Shown: in pieces, positions 7,591 through 12,747 of the stretch
Layout: every line of letters starts with the position of its first letter
Numbering within the stretch: position 1 is the stretch's first letter
Origin: Burkholderiaceae bacterium
Lineage (GTDB): Bacteria; Pseudomonadota; Gammaproteobacteria; Burkholderiales; Burkholderiaceae_E
Reading direction: 5' to 3'
DNA length: 12,747 nt
Assembly (NCBI GenBank): GCA_019428955.1
Contig: JAHYJF010000080.1
Span: forward strand, 1-12,747
Made by a program: the position numbers and the translations under genes
The notes under the pieces: generated by a model
What the model was told of the DNA's origin: nothing
Database searches by the model: none
Seen by the model: only the letters and a program-made list of their open reading frames with translations

Positions 7591-8948
7591 CAGTGACTCG
7601 TTACAGGACCACGTTTGCGCGGCGCGCCAACCGGTTGCGGCAACAGGGTTGCCACGGTCAGGGTGTCGTCACCGAAATATTTCTTCGCCACCGCCTGAAC
7701 TTGCGCCGAGCTGACCGCCCGAATCCGTTCCAGGATCCGGTCGGCGTCGGCATAGGACAGGCCCACCATCTCGAGCTGGGCGGCCTCCATGGCCTGCGCG
7801 AAGATCGAATCGCGCTTGTAGATTTGCGCGGCCACGTACTGCGTCTTGATGCGCCCGAGCTCCTCGTCGGTCAGTCCGTCTGAGGCGATCTTGCCGATCT
7901 CGGCGCGCAGCGCGGCCTCGACTTCGGCGGTGGTGTGCTCCCCCGCGGGCGTGCCGTCGAGGATGAACAAGGATGGCCCGCGCGAAGTCATGTCGTAGCC
8001 GGCGCCCGCCTGATTGGCCACGCGCGAACCCCGCACGATGTTGCGGGTCAGGCGACCGTTCTCATCGGCGTCGAGCGCCGCGGCGAGCAACTCGAGCGCG
8101 TAGGGCTCGACGTCTTCGCTGACCTTCTCGAGTTTGGGGACGTGGAAGCCCAGTGCGACGTAGGGATTGTCGGCCGGAGCCTTGACGGCCACCGTGCGCC
8201 GGCCGCGCTGCTCGGGTTCGACCTGCGGCTTGCGCTCGGGAAGCGCAGCAGGCTTGATCGGGCCATAGTCTGCTTCGGCCAGCCTGATCACCTCGGCGGG
8301 ATCGACATCGCCCGCCACTACCAGCACGGCATTGGCAGGCGTGTACCAGGTGTGGTACCAGTCGCGGGCATCCTCGACGGTCATGGCTACCAGGTCGTCC
8401 ATCCAGCCGATGATCGGCCGGCGATAAGGCGAGGTGGTAAACGCGACCGCCATCAGCTGCTCATAGACCAGCGACTTCGCCTGGTCCTCGGTGCGCCAGC
8501 GGCGCTCCTCCATCACGACCTGTATTTCCTTGGCGAACTCCTCTTGCGAGAGCACCAGATTCGCCATCCGGTCGGCCTCGAGCGCCATGACGTCGGCCAG
8601 CTTGGTCTTCTGGACCTGCTGGAAATAGCCGGTGTAGTCGCGCGAGGTGAACGCGTTCTCGCGCCCGCCAAGTGCCGCCACCCGGGAGGAAAACTCACCC
8701 GGCCCGACGGTCTTGGTGCCCTTGAACATCATGTGCTCGAGGGCATGGGCAACCCCGGTGCGGCCGTTGACCTCGTCGATCGAGCCGGCGCGGTACCAGA
8801 CCATGTGTGCCACCGTGGGCGCGCGGTGATCCGGAATCACCATGACCTTCAGGCCATTGGAGAGGGTGCGCTCGACGGTTTGGGCGTGGCCGAAAGCCGT
8901 GACTGCGGCGAGAGCCAACATGGTAACGAGGGGAATGATTCGTTTCAT
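7590..8948 (-). CDS. M16 family zinc metallopeptidase (catalytic subunit)
   Basis: A 452-residue M16B peptidase. The ATG at 8948 gives a clear signal peptide, MKRIIPLVTMLALAAVTAFG, with cleavage likely after GHA at 22. The inverted zinc motif is H68-A-L-E71-H72, followed by FKGT. The third zinc ligand is expected about 75 residues on, at the E147-E148 pair in VVMEERR, and LEADRM (123-128) is the usual family block. The C-terminal half lacks the RGLAY-type signature that its neighbour has, so the two genes look like complementary halves of one periplasmic protease. The open frame extends to 9401, but that part is antisense to ftsY and is not coding. It is the first gene of the five-gene operon and has only a weak ribosome-binding site. 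Confidence 0.93.
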   Translation of the reverse strand: MKRIIPLVTMLALAAVTAFGHAQTVERTLSNGLKVMVIPDHRAPTVAHMVWYRAGSIDEVNGRTGVAHALEHMMFKGTKTVGPGEFSSRVAALGGRENAFTSRDYTGYFQQVQKTKLADVMALEADRMANLVLSQEEFAKEIQVVMEERRWRTEDQAKSLVYEQLMAVAFTTSPYRRPIIGWMDDLVAMTVEDARDWYHTWYTPANAVLVVAGDVDPAEVIRLAEADYGPIKPAALPERKPQVEPEQRGRRTVAVKAPADNPYVALGFHVPKLEKVSEDVEPYALELLAAALDADENGRLTRNIVRGSRVANQAGAGYDMTSRGPSLFILDGTPAGEHTTAEVEAALRAEIGKIASDGLTDEELGRIKTQYVAAQIYKRDSIFAQAMEAAQLEMVGLSYADADRILERIRAVSSAQVQAVAKKYFGDDTLTVATLLPQPVGAPRKRGPVTSH

Positions 8949-9123
8949 CAAAGTAGAATTGCTGGAAAGGAAGCGGCAGTTTAACGCCATGCGCGCTTGG
9001 CGCCTGCCGTCCACCCCTGGGAGACCCTGGTGTTGTAAATGGGTATTGCGCGCTGGCAAGCGCCGCGCACCCAACCCGAACCAGCTGGCGATACCCTGAC
9101 TCTTTTCTGGCGACAGCACCACG
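8949..9123. promoter_or_regulatory. Divergent intergenic region between the M16 operon and ftsY
   Basis: These 175 bases must hold the start signals for ftsY (plus) and the M16-rsmD-coaD-ferredoxin operon (minus), since both begin here. I see candidate elements such as TTTACA-like and TAAACT-like hexamers on the minus strand, but none with correct spacing, so no promoter is placed. No gene is seen. Confidence 0.5.
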
Positions 9124-10224
9124 ATGTTCGGATTTCTCCGGCGCAAGAAGACCACCCCAGCCACCGACGAGGCCCACAAACAGGAGCCCGAAGCCACGCC
9201 TGTTTCTGGTGAGGAGGCGCCCGCGCCCGAACCAGCGCCCGAGCCCGGCGCGCCCCCACCGGCACCCATTGCGGTTGCGGCGCCGGCAGCCGCGACGCCC
9301 CCTGAGCCCGCAGCGGCGCGCAGCAGCTGGCTCTCCAACCTGCGACGCGGCCTGGCGCGCAGCCGCGGCAACCTCACGACGATCTTCACGGGCGAGGCCA
9401 TCGCGCCGGCGCTCTACGAGGAACTCGAGGCGGCGCTGCTGATGAGTGACGCCGGGGTCGAGACCACGGCCCACCTGATCAAGGCGCTGCGCACCGAGGT
9501 GCGCGCGCAACGCCTCGCTTCCGGCGACCAGGCCCGCGCCGCGTTGCGCTCCCTGCTCGCCGAGCTCCTGCGGCCGATGGAGGCGCCGGTCGACATCGAC
9601 CGGACCCAACCCCTGGTGATGATGATCGCCGGCGTCAACGGCGCCGGCAAGACCACCTCGATCGGCAAGCTGGCCCATCACCTGCAGCGGGCCGGCAAGT
9701 CGATCCTGCTGGCTGCCGGTGACACCTTCCGGGCCGCCGCCCGCGAACAGCTCGCCGAGTGGGGGTCACGCAACCAGGTCGAGGTCATCTCCCAGGTCGG
9801 CGGCGACCCGGCGGCGGTGGCGTTCGACGCGGTCAGCGCGGGCCGGGCGCGCGGCACCGGAGTGGTGATGATCGACACGGCCGGACGACTGCCGACCCAG
9901 AAGAACCTGATGGAGGAACTGCGCAAGATTCGGCGGGTGCTCGCCAAGGCGTTGCCCGATGCCCCCCACGAGACCATCCTGGTGCTCGACGGCAATACCG
10001 GCCAGAACATGCTCGCCCAGGTCCGGGCCTTCGACGAAGTCGCGCCCCTGACCGGGCTGATCGTCACCAAGCTCGACGGGACTGCCAAGGGAGGGGCTCT
10101 TGCGGCACTGGCCTACACCCGGCGCGAAAAGCCGATTCCGGTCTATTTCATCGGCGTTGGCGAGGGCATCGACGACCTCCAGGCGTTCAGCGCCGACGAA
10201 TTCGCGGCGGCCCTGTTGGGGTGA
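9124..10224 (+). CDS. ftsY: Signal recognition particle receptor FtsY
   Basis: A 366-residue SRP GTPase that docks ribosome-SRP complexes at the inner membrane for co-translational insertion. The N-terminus MFGFLRRKK is the short basic membrane-targeting segment, followed by a Pro/Ala/Glu-rich linker (about 10-66), shorter than in E. coli. The helical N domain spans about 70-150. The G domain has GVNGAGKTT (170-178), DTFRAAAREQL (200-210), GGDPA (226-230), DTAGR (251-255), TKLDG (315-319) and the C-terminal GVGEGIDDL (344-352). All nucleotide-binding motifs are intact. It is transcribed alone, divergent from the M16-rsmD operon. ftsE and ftsX, which follow ftsY in enterobacteria, are not present. 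Confidence 0.97.
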   Translation: MFGFLRRKKTTPATDEAHKQEPEATPVSGEEAPAPEPAPEPGAPPPAPIAVAAPAAATPPEPAAARSSWLSNLRRGLARSRGNLTTIFTGEAIAPALYEELEAALLMSDAGVETTAHLIKALRTEVRAQRLASGDQARAALRSLLAELLRPMEAPVDIDRTQPLVMMIAGVNGAGKTTSIGKLAHHLQRAGKSILLAAGDTFRAAAREQLAEWGSRNQVEVISQVGGDPAAVAFDAVSAGRARGTGVVMIDTAGRLPTQKNLMEELRKIRRVLAKALPDAPHETILVLDGNTGQNMLAQVRAFDEVAPLTGLIVTKLDGTAKGGALAALAYTRREKPIPVYFIGVGEGIDDLQAFSADEFAAALLG

Positions 10225-10234
10225 TCCTCTCTCG

Positions 10235-10345
10235 TCAGGCTGGCGAGGTGAGCGCCGCAATCTGACCAAGGCGCTGTACCAGCAGCTTCACGCGGCCGGC
10301 AAGCGATTCGTCAGGAAACACCAAGCCGGGCAAGGCATTTATCAA
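10235..10345 (-). pseudogene. Short overlapping frame, possible C-terminal remnant of a lost partner gene
   Basis: A 36-codon frame opens at TTG (10345), overlapping the stop of the winged-helix gene (TTGA), with GGAG eight bases upstream. It reads (M)INALPGLVFPDES, then LAGRVKLLVQRLGQIAALTSPA. The Leu-Pro-Gly, aspartate and Arg-rich amphipathic ending recalls, from memory, the C-terminal tail of AbiEii-like nucleotidyltransferases that follow HTH genes of this kind. If so, nearly all of the partner was deleted and only its tail is left. Alternatives are a genuine 36-aa protein, a frameshifted extension of the regulator through the run of five T, or chance. The rest of 10225-10341 shows nothing else. 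Confidence 0.35.
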
Positions 10346-10875
10346 AAATAAGGCTCCAGCAGCTTATGCGCGGCATTGCGTTCGCGGGCCTGGCCGCTGC
10401 GGATTGCGTCGAATAGCGCGAGTACGGCATAGAGCCGTGCGTCCTTCAGCGCGGCTTGCGGTACCGAAGGGTAAAGCGGCGCCAGACTCAGCCCCCGCAC
10501 CGTACCCTTGGCATGCGGCCACACCGGCACCGGGTCGCCCGATGGCGCGATAACGCTGTTTAGCGGCGCGGCGCCATAAGCTGTGGGCACCCCACGCGTG
10601 AGCGTGCCCCACACCGGCGCAAACGCATACTTGGCGCCATGCAGCACGAACTCCCGCAACTGCGGCTTGAGGACCACCGGGCGGCGGTCTTCAAACATCG
10701 CCAGCCGCGCCGCGGCCGCGCGCTTGAGCGCTCCGTGCACGGCCGAGGCCGCCAGGCCAGTTTGCTTAGCCAGTTCCGTATAACCTGCGCTACCGTCGCC
10801 ACGGCTCAACAGCGCCAGCAACACATAAAGGTCTTGCGGCTTGAGCACCACCTGCCGGTTGCTTATTTTAGGCAT
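10342..10875 (-). CDS. Winged helix-turn-helix regulator-like protein, unknown target
   Basis: A 177-residue protein with a MarR-like winged-helix domain at about residues 10-65: the LKPQDLYVLLALL helix, then YTELAKQTGLAASAVHGALKR as the helix-turn-helix, and a wing ending in a basic stretch. The C-terminal part (70-177) has the motifs REFVLHGAKYAF, TRGVPTAYGAAPL, VWPHAKGTVRG and LAPLYPSVPQAA, which look like a conserved domain I cannot name. I recall related proteins encoded next to nucleotidyltransferase genes, suggesting an antitoxin-like or autoregulating role, but this is inference. It sits in a lower-GC islet between ftsY and rpoH, and its promoter is flanked by two inverted copies of a 17-bp site. 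The stop overlaps a short remnant frame. The ribosome-binding site is weak (AGAGAAT before ATG). Confidence 0.75.
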   Translation of the reverse strand: MPKISNRQVVLKPQDLYVLLALLSRGDGSAGYTELAKQTGLAASAVHGALKRAAAARLAMFEDRRPVVLKPQLREFVLHGAKYAFAPVWGTLTRGVPTAYGAAPLNSVIAPSGDPVPVWPHAKGTVRGLSLAPLYPSVPQAALKDARLYAVLALFDAIRSGQARERNAAHKLLEPYF

Positions 10876-10899
10876 ATTCTCTATTCATGAAATGAGAAA
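10873..10899 (-). promoter_or_regulatory. Proximal operator half of a mirrored regulatory region
   Basis: ATTCATGAAATGAGAAA (10883-10899) contains the 8-bp palindrome TTCATGAA. It lies between the predicted transcription start (about 10903) and the ATG at 10875, a place where a bound protein would block transcription. A 16/17 inverted copy lies at 10941-10957, and weaker similarity continues outward through ATTCT to the start codon. The regulator encoded at 10342-10875 is the obvious candidate ligand. Confidence 0.55.
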
Positions 10900-10909
10900 A
10901 CATTGCCGG

Positions 10910-10939
10910 ATAATAGCGCTAACAGGGTATTGAAGTAAA
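10910..10939 (-). promoter_or_regulatory. Predicted sigma-70 promoter of the winged-helix gene
   Basis: On the minus strand, TTTACT (10934-10939; 4/6 to TTGACA) is followed after 18 bases by TATTAT (10910-10915; 5/6 to TATAAT). It lies exactly between the two inverted sites and 35 bases from the start codon. Confidence 0.45.
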
Positions 10940-10940
10940 G

Positions 10941-10968
10941 TTTCTTATTTCATGAATGAAGAATAATG
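10941..10968. promoter_or_regulatory. Distal operator half of the mirrored regulatory region
   Basis: The complement of 10941-10957 reads ATTCATGAAATAAGAAA, differing from the proximal site at one base of 17, in opposite orientation, with the same TTCATGAA palindrome. It abuts the predicted -35 box. The outward similarity (AGAAT, then ATG at 10966 on the plus strand) mirrors the other arm. Confidence 0.55.
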
Positions 10969-11109
10969 ACGGATCAACTCGCCCATGAAGAGTCTCTTTG
11001 GTTTGGATTTGGGCATCTATGCAAATCCAAAGTCTGCAAAATCGGCCAAAACCAAACCTCGCGCCCTGCTGGCATGAGGATCCTGGCCCGGAGCCAGGAT
11101 CGTGATTGA
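10966..11109 (+). CDS. Possible 47-aa divergent reading frame, unknown
   Basis: The frame opens at the ATG that ends the right arm of the mirrored repeat (MTDQLAHEESLWFGFG) and closes at TGA 11107-11109. It has two cysteines in LCKSKVC. Its position, divergent from the regulator and behind an identical operator, is the only argument for it. Codon third positions are much less GC-rich than in neighbours, two perfect hairpins lie inside it, the ribosome-binding site is poor and I recognise no family. It may be a gene remnant or chance. Confidence 0.2.
   Translation: MTDQLAHEESLWFGFGHLCKSKVCKIGQNQTSRPAGMRILARSQDRD
11002..11031. repeat. Perfect 10-bp inverted repeat
   Basis: TTTGGATTTG (11002-11011) and CAAATCCAAA (11022-11031) flank a 10-nt loop. 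No T-run follows on either strand, so it is not a standard terminator. It lies in the islet upstream of rpoH. Confidence 0.6.
11079..11101. repeat. Perfect 9-bp GC-rich inverted repeat with 5-nt loop
   Basis: GATCCTGGC (11079-11087) and GCCAGGATC (11093-11101) flank CCGGA. It would form a stable hairpin in RNA or act as a dyad site on DNA. It ends 40 bases before the CIRCE element of rpoH and has no T-run on either side. Confidence 0.6.
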
Positions 11110-11140
11110 CTGCGACTATCGCAACGATCACTCAAGTCAA

Positions 11141-11167
11141 TTAGCACTCGCACCCCGAGAGTGCTAT
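11141..11167 (+). promoter_or_regulatory. CIRCE element (HrcA operator) of rpoH
   Basis: TTAGCACTC (11141-11149), nine bases, then GAGTGCTAT (11159-11167) match the CIRCE consensus TTAGCACTC-N9-GAGTGCTAA at 17 of 18 defined positions, with exact spacing. CIRCE is bound by the heat-shock repressor HrcA. It stands 53 bases before the rpoH ATG, so rpoH is expected to be derepressed when HrcA loses activity on heat stress. Confidence 0.93.
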
Positions 11168-11170
11168 TCT
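11141..11170 (+). promoter_or_regulatory. Candidate rpoH promoter overlapping CIRCE
   Basis: TTAGCA (11141-11146) as -35 and TATTCT (11165-11170) as -10, 18 bases apart, would put the CIRCE dyad squarely on the promoter and the start near 11177. The hexamers are only moderate matches. A TTGACT at 11106-11111 has no -10 at a proper distance. Confidence 0.35.
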
Positions 11171-11219
11171 TATTGGTGTACCGGGTTTTTGGTGCAACGC
11201 AATAGGAGGAATCAGAGCA

Positions 11220-12113
11220 ATGTCCAAGAACAGTTCTATGATCGTCGCCCCGAGCCGCGCCGCTGGTGCCGTGCTTGCGCTGCCGGCGCTCGGGAACCTG
11301 GACGCCTATATCAGCGCGGTCCATCGCATGCCGATGCTGACCGCCGAGCAGGAATTTGAGCTCGCCACGCGCTATCGCGATCACGAGGATCTGGATGCCG
11401 CCCGCGAGTTGGTCATGTCGCACTTGCGGCTCGCGGTATCGATCGCCCGCCAATACCTGGGCTATGGACTGCCCCACGCCGACCTGATCCAGGAAGGCAA
11501 CGTCGGTCTGATGAAGGCGGTGAAACGCTTTGATCCCAACCGCGGTGTGCGCCTCGTCTCGTTCGCAATTCACTGGATTCGCGCCGAGATTCACGAATAC
11601 GTGTTGCGCAACTGGCGGCTGGTGAAACTCGCCACCACCAAGGCCCAGCGCAAGCTGTTCTTCAACCTGCGCTCCAACAAGGTCGATCACCACACCATGA
11701 CCGGCGACGAAGTCGATGCGCTGGCCGCGAAACTCAACGTCAGCGGGACTGATGTCGTCGAGATGGAGACCCGCATGGGCGGGCACGACATGGCCCTCGA
11801 TTCGCACGGCGACGAGGACGAGCGCTTCGCGCCGATCGCCTATCTGCAGGCGCCCGAGGCCGAGCCCGAGCGCGTGATCGAGGCACGTGAGCGCTCCCGG
11901 CTGCAGGGCGAAGGCATCGAACATGCGCTGGCTTCGCTCGACGAGCGCAGCCGCAGGATCGTCGAGACCCGCTGGTTGCACGACGACGACGACGGCGGCA
12001 CCAAGACGCTGCATGAACTGGGCGCCGAATTCGGCGTCTCGGCCGAGCGGATTCGCCAGATCGAGAGCAAGGCGCTCCAGAAGATGAAGACGGCGCTGGC
12101 CGATTACGGCTGA
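11220..12113 (+). CDS. rpoH: RNA polymerase sigma factor RpoH (sigma-32)
   Basis: A 297-residue heat-shock sigma factor that directs core RNA polymerase to chaperone and protease promoters. Region 1.2/2.1 is at about 25-75. Region 2 includes DLIQEGNVGLMKAVKRFDP (88-106) and SFAIHWIRAEIHEYVLRNWR (114-133). The RpoH box QRKLFFNLR (143-151) separates it from other sigma factors. Region 4.2 has TLHELGAEFGVSAERIRQIE (263-282), the helix-turn-helix that reads the -35 box. AGGAGG (11204-11209) lies ten bases before the ATG. The CIRCE element upstream adds HrcA control. Length is close to the E. coli protein (284). It is followed by its own terminator, so it is probably monocistronic. Confidence 0.97.
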   Translation: MSKNSSMIVAPSRAAGAVLALPALGNLDAYISAVHRMPMLTAEQEFELATRYRDHEDLDAARELVMSHLRLAVSIARQYLGYGLPHADLIQEGNVGLMKAVKRFDPNRGVRLVSFAIHWIRAEIHEYVLRNWRLVKLATTKAQRKLFFNLRSNKVDHHTMTGDEVDALAAKLNVSGTDVVEMETRMGGHDMALDSHGDEDERFAPIAYLQAPEAEPERVIEARERSRLQGEGIEHALASLDERSRRIVETRWLHDDDDGGTKTLHELGAEFGVSAERIRQIESKALQKMKTALADYG

Positions 12114-12141
12114 CAACGGTTCCTGGCTTCCCCCCTGATTC

Positions 12142-12174
12142 GCCGCCGGAGGTCTTCCCGAGGCGGCTTTTCTT
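12142..12174 (+). terminator. Rho-independent terminator of rpoH
   Basis: GCCGCC (12142-12147) and GGCGGC (12162-12167) form the stem base. The intervening GGAGG/CTTCC can extend it, and TTTTCTT follows directly. It begins 28 bases after the rpoH stop. Confidence 0.8.
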
Positions 12175-12231
12175 GGTCTGCGCCATACTGCGCGACATCC
12201 CCTAGCCGTAAACGCCTGAGGTGACAGCTGC

Positions 12232-12747
12232 ATGAATCGGTCGCGACTGGCCCCGGTGGCCGCGCTCACGCTCAACGCCTTTATCTGGGGCGTTTCGTGG
12301 TGGCCGTTTCGCCAGCTGCACAGCGCCGGGCTGCACAGCCTCTGGACAACGACGCTGGTGTACTTGCTGGCGCTGGTCGCGATCCATCTCTGGCGCCCTG
12401 GCGCCTGGCGTCAATTGCAGCTGCAGCCCGCGCTGTGGTGGCTGGTGCTGGCCTCGGGAATGACCAACGCCGCCTTCAACTGGGGCGTCATCGTCGGCGA
12501 CGTCGTGCGCGTCGTGCTGCTCTTCTACCTGATGCCGATCTGGGCGGTGCCGCTCGCGCGAGCACTCAACCACGAGCCGATTACACCCGCCGCCCTGGTT
12601 CGGGTCGCGATTGCGCTCGCCGGCGCCTGGCTGGTGTTGTGGGAGCCGGGACTGGGACTGCCGGTGCCCCAGTCGCTGGGTGACTGGCTCGGACTGGTCG
12701 GCGGGCTGTCTTTCGCATTCACCAACGTGCTGCTGCGCAGGTACTCC
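12232..12747 (+). CDS. EamA/DMT-superfamily transporter, 5' part (cut by the window edge)
   Basis: The frame opens at ATG 12232, with GAGG ten bases upstream, and stays open for 172 codons to the last base. It encodes an inner-membrane protein with about six predicted spans so far (roughly 7-27, 38-54, 68-86, 91-112, 122-139, 151-168). The GVSWWPFRQL start and VVLLFYLMPIWAVPLAR (about 94-110) are typical of the first EamA repeat; complete members have ten spans in two repeats, and the last spans here enter repeat two. These proteins export or import amino acids, nucleobases or other metabolites, and the substrate is not readable. It follows the rpoH terminator, so it should have its own promoter, which I cannot place. 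Confidence 0.85.
   Translation, partial: MNRSRLAPVAALTLNAFIWGVSWWPFRQLHSAGLHSLWTTTLVYLLALVAIHLWRPGAWRQLQLQPALWWLVLASGMTNAAFNWGVIVGDVVRVVLLFYLMPIWAVPLARALNHEPITPAALVRVAIALAGAWLVLWEPGLGLPVPQSLGDWLGLVGGLSFAFTNVLLRRYS

Noticed and set aside
7935..8984. 349-aa plus-strand frame opposite the first M16 gene
   Set aside because: It is also a shadow of a well-supported M16 gene and has no domain or ribosome site.
7590..9401. M16 gene extended to a 603-aa protein starting at 9401
   Set aside because: The extra 151 codons are antisense to ftsY and low in complexity. The ATG at 8948 gives a clean signal peptide and the usual family N-terminus.
10919..11131. 70-aa minus-strand frame in the rpoH upstream region
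   Set aside because: It crosses the mirrored operator region and both hairpins, has no ribosome site and resembles nothing known.
10974..12275. 433-aa minus-strand frame opposite rpoH
   Set aside because: It is antisense to a well-supported rpoH, shows no family motifs, and is explained by GC-rich third positions.
12297..12683. 128-aa plus-strand frame
   Set aside because: It is an out-of-frame reading inside the EamA transporter gene, whose true frame starts at 12232 and is open to the window end.

Overview
The window looks like chromosomal DNA of a GC-rich betaproteobacterium, most likely of the Burkholderiales. This rests on gene order and family resemblance read by eye, not on a search. 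The supporting points are: two M16 peptidase genes, rsmD, coaD and a YfhL-type ferredoxin run as one operon divergent from ftsY; a sigma-32 gene (rpoH) carries a CIRCE element; and third codon positions are strongly GC-biased, which produces many long antisense shadow frames.

Layout, left to right. (1) Positions 1-951 hold an AT-richer stretch and a decayed SIS-domain sugar-phosphate isomerase gene. It lacks its N-terminal part and carries an in-frame TAA. (2) Positions 4414 to 1017 (minus strand) are a compact operon: a CoA-binding protein, O-acetylhomoserine sulfhydrylase (MetY type) and an AMP-forming acyl-CoA synthetase. The spacers are 12 nt and then a 4-nt ATGA overlap. (3) Positions 4415-4858 hold a 52-residue single-span membrane protein gene with a perfect AGGAGG, plus an inverted repeat. 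(4) Positions 8948 to 4859 (minus strand) are a five-gene operon: M16 peptidase (zinc subunit), M16 homologue without the zinc motif, rsmD, coaD, ferredoxin. Each junction overlaps or nearly touches (TGATG, TTGA, TGATG, 4-nt gap), which suggests translational coupling. (5) ftsY reads the other way from 9124.

(6) Positions 10235-11140 are a lower-GC islet between ftsY and rpoH. It holds a winged-helix regulator gene and a short overlapping reading frame that may be the remnant of a lost partner gene. Its promoter is flanked by two near-identical inverted 17-bp sites, and the matching sequence runs out to an ATG on each strand. Two further perfect hairpins follow. (7) rpoH (11220-12113) has a 17/18 CIRCE match, a strong Shine-Dalgarno sequence and a rho-independent terminator. 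(8) An EamA/DMT-type transporter gene starts at 12232 and runs off the right edge.

Most of the window is core housekeeping: SRP receptor, rRNA methylation, CoA synthesis, heat-shock sigma factor. The parts that most deserve a second look are the ftsY-rpoH islet, the 52-aa membrane protein and the CIRCE control of rpoH. I saw no CRISPR array, tRNA, rRNA, transposase or clearly new multi-gene system.
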